From an uncultured Chitinophagaceae bacterium (GTDB lineage: Bacteria > Bacteroidota > Bacteroidia > Chitinophagales > Chitinophagaceae), in contig CAIKTE010000250.1 of NCBI GenBank assembly GCA_903830285.1, positions 1-37,458 of the forward strand: DNA of 37,458 bases. The letters run 5' to 3'. Below the pieces are notes generated by a model that saw nothing but the letters and a program-made list of their open reading frames with translations, ran no database searches and was not told where the DNA came from. This document shows, in pieces, positions 24,202 through 32,087 of this stretch. Position 1 is the first letter of the stretch, and each line of letters opens with the position of its first letter. Made by a program: the position numbers and the translations under genes.

Positions 24202-26619
24202 TTAACCATTTCCGGGTTTCTTAACAGGCATCGTTGCTTTGGGTTGTTGTCCCGGTTTAATAGCAGGAGGGGCAGCCTGTTTATTATCCTTTGGTTTATT
24301 AGCAGGTTGTGCTGTTTTATTTTCTTCAATGATATTTTCTGATTCAGGCTTCAGGTCTTCAGGTTTAATATCAGCAGGAACATAATCCTGCGATGTGCCA
24401 TTGCCCATATCTTCTCCTTCAGCACCGGATGGAGGTTTGATATTATTGAGATTATCAAAATTGAAATCTGTATTTAATACATCTGGACGAACAAAAGTTG
24501 AATTAGGATCGATGCCTAACAGTTTTGGATCTCTCAAACATTTTTCATAAAAATATGCCCAGATGGGTAATGCTGCATGTGCACCCTGACCTTCCAGATT
24601 ATTCTTATTGAAACGTATGAAACGATCATCGGCACCCACCCAAACACCACCCAGTAATTGCGGGGTATAACCCATGAACCAGGCATCACTGTTATCATTA
24701 GTGGTACCTGTTTTACCTGCGATCTCTCCATGCACATCATAACTCCACATTCTTCTTCCCGTACCAAATTGTAAAACGCCCTGCATCATTTTAATGACAG
24801 AATAAGAAGTTACATCGCTGATCACTTCTCTACGTACAGGTGAAAAATTTTCCAATACATTTCCGTTCCTGTCTTCAATACGTTTGATGAATAATGGTTT
24901 TACATTAAAGCCTCGGCCGGGTAACATGCTGTATGCCTGCATCATTTCGTACAAAGAGATCTCACATGAACCGATGGCTATAGAAGGATGCGGTTGAATT
25001 TTTGTAAGCAGTCCGCATTTATTTTTTAAGAAATCAACAAAACGGATCGCAGCATTATTTCCTTTACTGTCTATCTGTTTAAAGATATAAGCTGTGGCAC
25101 AGTTTCTCGAAAAAGCCAATGCTTCTGCCATCGGCATTTCAGCGCCGGTGCAGGAAGTAGATGTTGCCGGAACCATTCCATAAGCACCAAAACTTTGTTG
25201 TTCATCACGAACAATAGTGTTAGGAGTGAAGCCCGCTTCTTCAATGGCCAAACTGTATAGTAAAGGTTTAATAGTGGAACCTACCTGACGTTTGGTATTA
25301 TAATTAACGTGATCGTACTTGAATGTTTTAAAGTCAATGCCGCCCACCCATGCACGTACTTCACCACTTAATGGATCCATTACCATGAAACCGGTCTGCA
25401 GCATTTGTTTGCAATATTTGATGGAATCATAAGGCGTCATCACCGTATCTTTTTCACGGTTATTATTCCATGCAAATACTTTCATCCGAACAGGAGTATT
25501 AAATGATTTGCGTGCATCATCATCATTCATTCCTTCTTTCTTCAAACTTCTCCAGCGGTCAGTTTGTTTAATTGCAGCTTCAAGCACATTTTCATAACCA
25601 TTCCATATTTTCCCGTTTTTCACATTATCCTGTGTGTTGAATAATTTCTGCATATAACTCATATGCTTGGCCACTGCTTCTTCGGCATACAATTGCATCC
25701 TGGGATCGATGGAAGTATAGATCTTTAATCCATCACGATACAAATCATAAGTATCGCCATCAGCTTTTTTATGTTCCTTGCACCATTTCTTCATGTCTTC
25801 GCCCAGTATCATTCTGAAGTAGGGTCCAAGGCCGGTAGTTTCATCTAATTTTTTAAAATTGATCTCAATCGGATGAGATTTTAAAGCGAGTGCTTCCTGC
25901 TCAGTTAAAAATTCATTGCGTACCATTTGATCCAGTACAGTATTTCTTCTGTCCAATGCTTTTTTAGGATTGCGTCGCGGATTATATAAGAAAGGTGCAT
26001 TCACCATTCCCACCAATAGTGCAGCTTCATTGATGTCTACACGATCAGGTTCTTTCTGAAAGAATGTTTTAGATGCATTGCGTATACCATATACATGATC
26101 GCCGTATTCTACTGTATTGAGATATAAAGTGATGATCTCATCTTTTGTAAAATTCTGTTCGAGCTTAACTGCTATGATCATTTCTTTGAACTTCTGTATC
26201 ACACGCAATAAGAAATTCTTTGTTCCCCAATTCTCGGTAAATAAATTTTTTGCTGTTTGCTGGGTAAGTGTACTGGCACCTCCATCTCTTCCCAGACCTT
26301 TCACAGCTCTCATCATGGAACGAAGATCAATACCGCTGTGTTTATAAAAACGTTCATCCTCAGTAGCTACCAATGCATTCACAATATGTTTGCTGATATC
26401 TTTGAATTCTACATTGATACGGTCTTCCACATAAAATTTGCCCATCAGGTTTCCGTCCTGAGCATACACCTGACTCGACAATGAAGCAGTTGGATTTTGT
26501 ATGTCTTCAATAGAGGGCATTTCGCCAAACAATCCCCAATTGCACAAAAACAAAAAGAGAATGAATGAACCGATACCGATGAAGAAAATACGCCAGAATA
26601 TTTTTACTGCTTTACTCAT
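24202..26619 (-). CDS. Penicillin-binding protein 1A (bifunctional transglycosylase/transpeptidase)
   Basis: This is an 805-residue class A PBP. A membrane anchor lies at residues 9-30. The glycosyltransferase domain (about 50-250) has Glu87 in TEDERFYKHSGID, DGGASTLTQQTAKNL, and LNTVEYGDHVYGI. The transpeptidase domain has the nucleophile Ser448 in GSTIKP, SRN at 504-506 and KTGT at 636-639. It polymerises and crosslinks peptidoglycan in the periplasm. The last 70 residues are a low-complexity Pro/Lys/Asn tail (KPKDNKQAAPPAIKPGQQPK) that should be disordered. PorW/SprE is encoded just upstream on the same strand, 62 nt away, so the two may share a transcript. Confidence 0.93.
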   Translation of the reverse strand: MSKAVKIFWRIFFIGIGSFILFLFLCNWGLFGEMPSIEDIQNPTASLSSQVYAQDGNLMGKFYVEDRINVEFKDISKHIVNALVATEDERFYKHSGIDLRSMMRAVKGLGRDGGASTLTQQTAKNLFTENWGTKNFLLRVIQKFKEMIIAVKLEQNFTKDEIITLYLNTVEYGDHVYGIRNASKTFFQKEPDRVDINEAALLVGMVNAPFLYNPRRNPKKALDRRNTVLDQMVRNEFLTEQEALALKSHPIEINFKKLDETTGLGPYFRMILGEDMKKWCKEHKKADGDTYDLYRDGLKIYTSIDPRMQLYAEEAVAKHMSYMQKLFNTQDNVKNGKIWNGYENVLEAAIKQTDRWRSLKKEGMNDDDARKSFNTPVRMKVFAWNNNREKDTVMTPYDSIKYCKQMLQTGFMVMDPLSGEVRAWVGGIDFKTFKYDHVNYNTKRQVGSTIKPLLYSLAIEEAGFTPNTIVRDEQQSFGAYGMVPATSTSCTGAEMPMAEALAFSRNCATAYIFKQIDSKGNNAAIRFVDFLKNKCGLLTKIQPHPSIAIGSCEISLYEMMQAYSMLPGRGFNVKPLFIKRIEDRNGNVLENFSPVRREVISDVTSYSVIKMMQGVLQFGTGRRMWSYDVHGEIAGKTGTTNDNSDAWFMGYTPQLLGGVWVGADDRFIRFNKNNLEGQGAHAALPIWAYFYEKCLRDPKLLGIDPNSTFVRPDVLNTDFNFDNLNNIKPPSGAEGEDMGNGTSQDYVPADIKPEDLKPESENIIEENKTAQPANKPKDNKQAAPPAIKPGQQPKATMPVKKPGNG

Positions 26620-26681
26620 AGACCCAACTGTATTAAAGTATAAATTTAAATTAACTGTTTTGCATTCATGATAACCTGACG

Positions 26682-29675
26682 TTAAAATTTATCAGGAAAT
26701 ATCTGATGAATGAATTTGATGTATGCATCCACATCCTTTGTTTTTTTCAACAGGGTTAAATTGCTGTTACTGATCATACTAAAGGAATATTTGTCCTTTG
26801 TGAGCCATGGAATGATCCTCGATTTTGCAACTGGAGAAACATTATCTGCATAATTAACGGCATCGCCTGCATTGGCAAAAGGGCCGATCAGTAACATATC
26901 ATATTCGCTGTTGATATTGATGGATGAAAGATCGATCTTTTTATTGTAAAAATTCTCCAAATTATAACGGTTAAAAGCATTGCGTGCTTCATTCGTAAAA
27001 ACGGGGTCTACCTTATGAAAGACCAGGGTAACATATTGGGCATCAACAGGAACAAAGGCATAAGCATCGGCTGCTACAATTATGGGTTTGATATCCTGTT
27101 TGATCTCGGGTGCTTTTATTTCTTTTACCGCAACTTTCGCAACTGAATCCTTTTTCAAAGCTTCTTTGGCAGGAGCTGTTACTGCTGCTGTCGAATTCAG
27201 ATCTACACTTTTCATTACAGCATCTTCATTCCTTTCTATTTGAAGATTGGTGAGATAAGATTCGATCTCCTTCCTTCTATGCAGCACATCGATCATTGTT
27301 TTTGCTTTATCCGCCATGGCTGTTCCCGGAAAACCAGAAGACAAATTCTCCAAACGATCAATGGCGATACTGTCCTGCTTTTGTTTGATATAATATACAG
27401 CCTCAATAAAAAGCAATTGAGGTGTCCAGTATTTCTTGCCATATAAATTATCTGCAACTAATTTTTCTGTCTTGGCCTCTTCAAATTTGCCTTCGATGAA
27501 TAAATTATAGACAGATTCATACTTTTCATTGGCATTGATCTTTTCTCTGTCGGTGCCGCCGTTATTGAGTTGTTCGGTCAGTTTATGATCTGAATAAGTT
27601 TTGTTCAATACCGTTTTAACGGAATCGAATAAATCAGTGTTGCCTAATTTTTTATAACAATAAGCCAGATTGAAAAGTGCCTGCGGTACCAATGCATTCT
27701 CAGGAAACCTTTTCAGCATGCTGTCGTAAGATGCTGCTGCAGCTTCGTATTCTTCCAGTTTATTTTGAAAGGTCTCACCGTTATTAAAGAATGCTTTTGC
27801 AACAGACTGTTCTGCCGCTGCCAGCTTTTTGGGCGTTGCAGGAATATTCAATAATAAGCCCTGTGGCGTAATGTCCTTTCCGGCATTGTCTTTCAGCAGA
27901 TCAGGTTGACCTGGTTCGTCCACATCAACGGTCATAATCGAAGATCTTACTGCGGTATTTTGTTGCGGCGCTGTGAATCTGCTTACAGCAGATTGTCTTC
28001 TCCAGTTATCTGCATTGGGTCTGTTTCCCCAGCGTACCTTGAAATCGCGAAAGCCCTGTGCTTTTAAACTTGCATTCAGAAAATAAAATTCATTGCCTGC
28101 TGTAGAAGCAGTATTGAACAAATTTGCATTGGCTGCGGCGTTTGGATCGAATGAAATAGAAGACCCGCCAAAACTCGCTTCATCTGCCTCTTTCAATCCC
28201 TGTTCTTTTCTGATCTGTTTGTATATTTTTTTTACTGCAGCGATCCTCTCTGCTTCTGGCAAAGCTGCCAACAATAAAAGGCTATCCTGTAAATGAATAT
28301 TTTTCAGATTCTTACTAATGACTTTCAATGCAGGTTTGCGTAGATCAACCTTTTCCTTCTCGCTACGTGTTATTAAATTGGTTTGAACACTGTCGTAGAG
28401 ATCAGAAGCTTTAATATAGAATTGCCCGTCGTAATTAATATCTGCCAGCAATAAAAAACTCTTGGCTTTTTGTTTCGGATTATCAACATCGTATTTGATA
28501 CTGTTTGCCAGATCTGCTTTTGCAGCTTTGTCTTTATGTTGTTGTAATTGCAGGATGGCCGCGGCATAATAGATGATGTCGCGATAGTTCTCATACTTAT
28601 CTCTCTTGGCAAGTTTATATAATTCATTCAGGTTCTCCTGCAAGGCGCTTTCTTTTTTGGCGCTGCTCGATAGGCTTACAATATTCAATCGGGCATACAC
28701 ATCCATAAATGGATCGATCGTATGTTTGATGGAATGTTCAAACATCAGAATGGCGGCATCATTCTTTTTAGCGAGCTGATATAACTGTCCGCATAAGAAT
28801 TCCCATCTTGCCTGTTCTGCAATCGTAGCTGCATTATCCAACGCTCTCTGTAAATGCCAAGCAGCACTATCATACACCTGCAATTTGTAAAAAGAATAAG
28901 CGATCATTTCGTGCAGGTCTGTCTGTAAACGTTGCGGATAGAAAGGATCAGCTCTTAAGATGGAAAGCAATCCCGATGCTTCCGATAATCTGTTCTGTTC
29001 TAAATAATTCCTTGATTGCCAGATAAAACTCTCATTGCGTGCCGGTGGTTTACTTGATATCTTTTTAAACAGGTTTTCATCTTCTTTTGTAGCAATGGTA
29101 AATACGCCTTTTGTATTACTTGTATTGCTTCCCAGTAATACATCATACCCGTCATCTTTAGGAGCATAGATATAATTGATGTATTGAAATACCTGTGCCG
29201 CAGAATCAAATTGTTTTCGCAATAAAAATGCCTTACCCAGCAGTAGGTAGAGATCATCCACCCATGAATTCCTCAGGTCATGTAACAAGATCCCTGCATT
29301 GCATTTATAAATGATGGTATCCAGTATTATTTTTTCCCTTGAAGTATTATCTAAACTGTAATTATAAAAGCTGAGCAACTGTGTATAATCATCCTTATTC
29401 GCGGTTTTTGCCTTAGTGATGATATCATTCAGTTTTGTATTGGCATTAAAATAATAATTGTAATGCGTTACTGTATTCTGATAGAATTTTTTGGTGGCAC
29501 TGATCTTTTTATCAGGTGTTTTCTCAGAGGCTAATTTTCGTTCCTCATATTGTTTGGGTTTGCTTTTGTCGAGATCTACGCTTGTATTTGGCTGACAAAA
29601 AGCCTTCATCCCCGGCAATAAAACTGCTGCCGTAAAAGCCAATTGATATAAATAATGCTTAGTCCTTAAAATCAT
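26682..29675 (-). CDS. porW: Type IX secretion/gliding protein PorW/SprE (TPR protein)
   Basis: This is an exported 997-residue protein. After the signal sequence (MILRTKHYLYQLAFTAAVLL to FCQ), the body is helical with tetratricopeptide-like repeats (for example LLGKAFLLRKQFDSAAQVFQ, ALFNLAYCYKKLGNTDLFDS and FIEAVYYIKQKQDSIAIDRL). The C-terminal domain VTLVFHKVDPVFTNEARNAF with NRYNLENFYNKKIDLSSINI is what I recall from PorW/SprE proteins, which link the PorKN ring and the PorV/attachment parts of the type IX secretion system. Other members are lipoproteins; the Cys29 context here is not a standard lipobox. ATG 29675 is preferred over TTG 29684. No other por/gld genes are in the window. Confidence 0.82.
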   Translation of the reverse strand: MILRTKHYLYQLAFTAAVLLPGMKAFCQPNTSVDLDKSKPKQYEERKLASEKTPDKKISATKKFYQNTVTHYNYYFNANTKLNDIITKAKTANKDDYTQLLSFYNYSLDNTSREKIILDTIIYKCNAGILLHDLRNSWVDDLYLLLGKAFLLRKQFDSAAQVFQYINYIYAPKDDGYDVLLGSNTSNTKGVFTIATKEDENLFKKISSKPPARNESFIWQSRNYLEQNRLSEASGLLSILRADPFYPQRLQTDLHEMIAYSFYKLQVYDSAAWHLQRALDNAATIAEQARWEFLCGQLYQLAKKNDAAILMFEHSIKHTIDPFMDVYARLNIVSLSSSAKKESALQENLNELYKLAKRDKYENYRDIIYYAAAILQLQQHKDKAAKADLANSIKYDVDNPKQKAKSFLLLADINYDGQFYIKASDLYDSVQTNLITRSEKEKVDLRKPALKVISKNLKNIHLQDSLLLLAALPEAERIAAVKKIYKQIRKEQGLKEADEASFGGSSISFDPNAAANANLFNTASTAGNEFYFLNASLKAQGFRDFKVRWGNRPNADNWRRQSAVSRFTAPQQNTAVRSSIMTVDVDEPGQPDLLKDNAGKDITPQGLLLNIPATPKKLAAAEQSVAKAFFNNGETFQNKLEEYEAAAASYDSMLKRFPENALVPQALFNLAYCYKKLGNTDLFDSVKTVLNKTYSDHKLTEQLNNGGTDREKINANEKYESVYNLFIEGKFEEAKTEKLVADNLYGKKYWTPQLLFIEAVYYIKQKQDSIAIDRLENLSSGFPGTAMADKAKTMIDVLHRRKEIESYLTNLQIERNEDAVMKSVDLNSTAAVTAPAKEALKKDSVAKVAVKEIKAPEIKQDIKPIIVAADAYAFVPVDAQYVTLVFHKVDPVFTNEARNAFNRYNLENFYNKKIDLSSININSEYDMLLIGPFANAGDAVNYADNVSPVAKSRIIPWLTKDKYSFSMISNSNLTLLKKTKDVDAYIKFIHQIFPDKF

Positions 29676-29685
29676 AGCGGTCAAT

Positions 29686-29693
29686 CAAATATA
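29686..29693 (-). promoter_or_regulatory. -7 element ahead of porW
   Basis: On the minus strand this reads TATATTTG, an exact TAnnTTTG match, 10 nt before ATG 29675. It lies upstream of the TTG at 29684, so both candidate starts are possible by position, but ATG is normal. Confidence 0.45.
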
Positions 29694-29728
29694 CTGTGTT
29701 TTAAAACAGCAGTTATTTTCCAATTCTG

Positions 29729-29736
29729 TATGTTTG
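29729..29736 (+). promoter_or_regulatory. Possible -7 element ahead of the 29777 operon
   Basis: TATGTTTG matches TAnnTTTG, 40 nt before ATG 29777. A near match, TACATTTA at 29753-29760, is an alternative. The divergent porW element lies 35 nt to the left. Confidence 0.35.
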
Positions 29737-29776
29737 AGGGCCGAATCATCCGTACATTTACACCCTATTTAACACA

Positions 29777-30172
29777 ATGGCAAAATTAGAGAATGATAAT
29801 CGTTTAAAAAGGCTCAGCAACCAATACCGGTTGGTGATCATGAATGACGACACTTACGAGGAAGTGGTCACTTTTAAATTGACCCGACTCAGTGTTTATG
29901 TGGGTTTCAGTACCATTTTCGTGTTGCTGGTAAGCATGTCGGTGGCCCTGGTCATTTTTACCCCTTTAAAATATTATGTACCCGGTTATGGAAGCAGACA
30001 AAGCAGGGCAGAATTACAGTTACTGAAAATACGTACTGATTCTCTGGAACAAACCATTCATTATCGGGAACAATATCTTGAAAGCGTAAAAAAAGTATTG
30101 AACGGAACAGCACCTACACAAAGAGATACCTTGGCTATCCCGGTGCCCAAGCCCGAAATTTCAAACGATTAA
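29777..30172 (+). CDS. Single-pass membrane protein resembling the N-terminus of M23 peptidases, without the peptidase domain
   Basis: This 131-residue protein has a basic cytosolic start (MAKLENDNRLKRLSNQYRLV), one membrane segment near residues 40-62, then the block FTPLKYYVPGYGSRQSRAEL and a short coiled-coil stretch (ELQLLKIRTDSLEQTIHYRE). In Bacteroidota this N-terminal module commonly precedes an M23 metallopeptidase domain; here the protein stops after the coiled coil with TLAIPVPKPEISND. No remnant of the peptidase follows, since the next gene begins 6 nt later. It may be a natural short form or a truncated one. It is likely first in an operon with the next three genes. Confidence 0.65.
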   Translation: MAKLENDNRLKRLSNQYRLVIMNDDTYEEVVTFKLTRLSVYVGFSTIFVLLVSMSVALVIFTPLKYYVPGYGSRQSRAELQLLKIRTDSLEQTIHYREQYLESVKKVLNGTAPTQRDTLAIPVPKPEISND

Positions 30173-30178
30173 TTTAGT

Positions 30179-30382
30179 ATGAAAGATGACCGCAATAATC
30201 TCTTGCTGCAATACGCAGGACTGGCAACGCAGTTGCTGATCAGTTTGCTGGCAGCAATTTGGGTGGGTAATTGGGCGGATAAGAAATTAGACATAAAATT
30301 TCCTTTATTATTGTGGATATTACCTTTGCTGGTAATTGCAGGGATGATCGTAAAAGTTATCAAGGATACCTCAAATAAATAA
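30179..30382 (+). CDS. AtpZ/AtpI-family small membrane protein
   Basis: This 67-residue protein has two hydrophobic hairpin segments (GLATQLLISLLAAIWVGNWA and FPLLLWILPLLVIAGMIVKV) separated by DKKLDIK. That is the pattern of AtpZ-type proteins (putative F0F1-ATPase accessory subunit), which are thought to help assemble the c-ring or carry divalent cations. Such genes usually precede atpB. Here the ATP synthase genes do not follow; a four-helix membrane protein and a SprT-like gene come next. It starts 6 nt after the previous stop and ends 1 nt before the next start, a tight operon. Confidence 0.75.
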   Translation: MKDDRNNLLLQYAGLATQLLISLLAAIWVGNWADKKLDIKFPLLLWILPLLVIAGMIVKVIKDTSNK

Positions 30383-30383
30383 T

Positions 30384-30788
30384 ATGCAACAGTCATTTGC
30401 AAAGAAGATGCTCCCTTTATTTTTCGCTTTTGTACTGGTGAACAGTCTGGTCTTGTATTATCAGAAAGACCTGGATCAGCATAAAATAGATTCCCTTGTT
30501 GTATTTGCTGCCAATATCTTATTATTCATTTTAAGTGTGTTGAGTCTGGCCATGCATACCAGGTCCATCGATAAGAAAAATCCCAATGCATCTGTTCGTG
30601 CAGTCATGGCTGCCACATTAATGAAATTAATGGTGCTGAGTATAGCTGCACTGGTCTATTTATTCTGGTCAGGAAGCAGCAGAAGCCTCGAAGCCATTTT
30701 TGCAGGTATGATCCTCTATGTTGTTTATACCTTCATAGAAGTACGTATCGCATCAAAGACCAATCAAAATAATAATGGCGACAAGTGA
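30384..30788 (+). CDS. Four-helix membrane protein, AtpI-like position
   Basis: This 134-residue protein has four hydrophobic segments (near residues 8-26, 38-58, 73-94, 102-120) and short polar loops (MHTRSIDKKNPNASVRAVMA). In Bacteroidota, a protein of this size and topology often sits between AtpZ and atpB and is assumed to be an ATP-synthase assembly or ion-handling factor like AtpI; that assignment comes from gene order, not from a motif. It overlaps the start of the SprT-like gene by 14 nt, so the two are translationally linked. Confidence 0.65.
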   Translation: MQQSFAKKMLPLFFAFVLVNSLVLYYQKDLDQHKIDSLVVFAANILLFILSVLSLAMHTRSIDKKNPNASVRAVMAATLMKLMVLSIAALVYLFWSGSSRSLEAIFAGMILYVVYTFIEVRIASKTNQNNNGDK

Positions 30789-31398
30789 ACATCCCATGCA
30801 GGCATTGGCCAATTTTCTGCCTGAAGGAAGTTTCGATCTTGTAGTGCAATACATCCATCATTACAAAGTACATCTTACCGTAACCAAGAAAAGAAAGTCT
30901 GTACTGGGCGATTATCGACATGCCGGAATGGGTGGAAATCACCGTATCAGCATCAATGGCAATCTCAATAAATATGAATTCCTGATCACACTATTACACG
31001 AACTCGCACACTTGTTAACTTTCGAACAATTTAGCAACAGGGTAGAAGCACATGGTAAGGAATGGAAAAAGCATTATAGTAAACTGCTGGTTGATTTTGT
31101 ACAACACAAATTATTTCCTGCGGATATTGAAAAAGCATTGCAGCGTTCCATCATTAATCCCGCAGCCACTGCTAATGGTGAAACAGAATTATTATTGGTG
31201 TTGCGTAAATATGATGTAAAAAAGAATACCGGTTTGCATCCTGTTGCCGAATTACCCGAAGGCACATTATTTACAATGGATGACGGGCGCATTTTTAGAA
31301 AAGGAAAGAAGCGCGTTAAACGTTTTGAATGTATTGATGTGAAAACAGGATTGAAATATTCGGTAAGTGCCTTGAGTGAAGTGAAGATCGTTAGCTGA
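30775..31398 (+). CDS. SprT-like zinc metalloprotease family protein
   Basis: This 207-residue protein has the SprT-type zinc site His75-Glu76-x-x-His79 in LLHELAHLLTF and a third ligand His93 in VEAHGKEWKKHYSKLL. Upstream, VVQYIHHYKVHLTVTKKRKS and GNHRISINGNLNKYEFL fit the start of the domain. The C-terminal part is reduced: the zinc-ribbon cysteines of classical SprT are missing apart from Cys195. Eukaryotic relatives (Spartan) cleave DNA-protein crosslinks; the bacterial role is not established. It overlaps the preceding gene by 14 nt and ends the operon that began at 29777. Confidence 0.8.
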   Translation: MATSEHPMQALANFLPEGSFDLVVQYIHHYKVHLTVTKKRKSVLGDYRHAGMGGNHRISINGNLNKYEFLITLLHELAHLLTFEQFSNRVEAHGKEWKKHYSKLLVDFVQHKLFPADIEKALQRSIINPAATANGETELLLVLRKYDVKKNTGLHPVAELPEGTLFTMDDGRIFRKGKKRVKRFECIDVKTGLKYSVSALSEVKIVS

Positions 31399-31431
31399 AA
31401 TACTGAAATTTTTATAATTGCATCAACTTGG

Positions 31432-31734
31432 TTAATCATTTAATCGATTTTCTATATCCATTCTTTCATGCAATATCCTTACTATCTCAATCACATCATT
31501 GGATATCTTGTAAAAGATCAGATGTGATTTAACTTTTGCAGCCCGATATCCTTTGCGTATATGCTCCATAGATTTGCCTGCATTTTCGTTCTTACAGATG
31601 TAAGTAATTTCCTCAAATATTAAATTATAATAGCGATCTGCTTGTTCAACAGACCAGTACTCAACTGTATAAAGCCATATTTCTTCTAGATCAGCAACTG
31701 CTTTTTTGCTGATACTATATGTTCGGCTTTTCAT
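31432..31734 (-). CDS. parE: ParE/RelE-superfamily toxin
   Basis: This 100-residue protein has the ParE pattern: SISKKAVADLEEIWLYTVEY with WSVEQADRYYN at the N-terminus, and GYRAAKVKSHLIFYKISNDV with IEIVRILHERMDIENRL at the C-terminus. ParE toxins generally inhibit DNA gyrase, though some relatives act on ribosomes. The gene starts inside the last codons of the ParD gene (ATGA overlap), the usual arrangement of a type II toxin-antitoxin pair. No active-site loss is evident, so the toxin is probably functional. Confidence 0.88.
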   Translation of the reverse strand: MKSRTYSISKKAVADLEEIWLYTVEYWSVEQADRYYNLIFEEITYICKNENAGKSMEHIRKGYRAAKVKSHLIFYKISNDVIEIVRILHERMDIENRLND

Positions 31735-31973
31735 ATAAGCTTACTGTGCAGTTTCTTTAAATGATTCTTAGGATTGAAATTCTTTTCATACCCGCTTTTC
31801 TCACCCTGCGCTAAAGCTTTATTAAGGCCTTTCTTTTTTTCTTCTTCGCTTTGCAAAAGCCTTAAAGCTGAGCGTATAACTTCACTTGCTGAATTATATC
31901 TTCCGGAAGAAATCTCATTTGAAATAAATTCTTCGAAGTGATCCCCTAATAAGATAGAAGTATTTCGGCTCAT
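31731..31973 (-). CDS. parD: ParD-family antitoxin
   Basis: This 80-residue protein has a ribbon-helix-helix N-terminus (MSRNTSILLGDHFEEFISNE) and the ParD signature SGRYNSASEVIRSALRLLQ. The C-terminal half (EEEKKKGLNKALAQGEKSGY) is the toxin-binding, flexible part. ParD proteins bind their own promoter with ParE as co-repressor. The promoter just upstream holds a perfect 15-nt palindrome that fits this. The 4-nt overlap with parE sets translational coupling. Confidence 0.88.
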   Translation of the reverse strand: MSRNTSILLGDHFEEFISNEISSGRYNSASEVIRSALRLLQSEEEKKKGLNKALAQGEKSGYEKNFNPKNHLKKLHSKLI

Positions 31974-31984
31974 AGATTTTTTTT

Positions 31985-32016
31985 TAAAAGTACCAATTAT
32001 TGGTATTTACTCCAAA
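31985..32016 (-). promoter_or_regulatory. parDE promoter with overlapping operator palindrome
   Basis: Reading the minus strand, TTTG (plus 32013-32016) lies 20 nt before TACTTTTA (plus 31985-31992), a near match to the Bacteroidota promoter. Between and overlapping them is the perfect inverted repeat TACCAATTATTGGTA (31991-32005). The parD ATG follows 11 nt downstream. A ribbon-helix-helix repressor bound here would block the promoter. Confidence 0.65.
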
Positions 32017-32043
32017 TGATTTCTTAAGATTAATCCACGAGTA

Positions 32044-32086
32044 TTAAAAGGCACAAGTGTTCATAAGGATCACTTGTGCCTTTTAA
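32044..32086. terminator. Rho-independent terminator after the HTH-SnoaL gene
   Basis: AAAAGGCACAAGTG pairs perfectly with CACTTGTGCCTTTT, extended by two A-T pairs (16 bp in all), around an 11-nt loop. It lies directly after the minus-strand stop at 32088 and separates that gene from the parDE promoter. Confidence 0.8.
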
Positions 32087-32087
32087 A

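Noticed and set aside
31432-31973. Novel toxin-antitoxin type
   Set aside because: Both proteins carry plain ParD and ParE signatures with the usual order and overlap.
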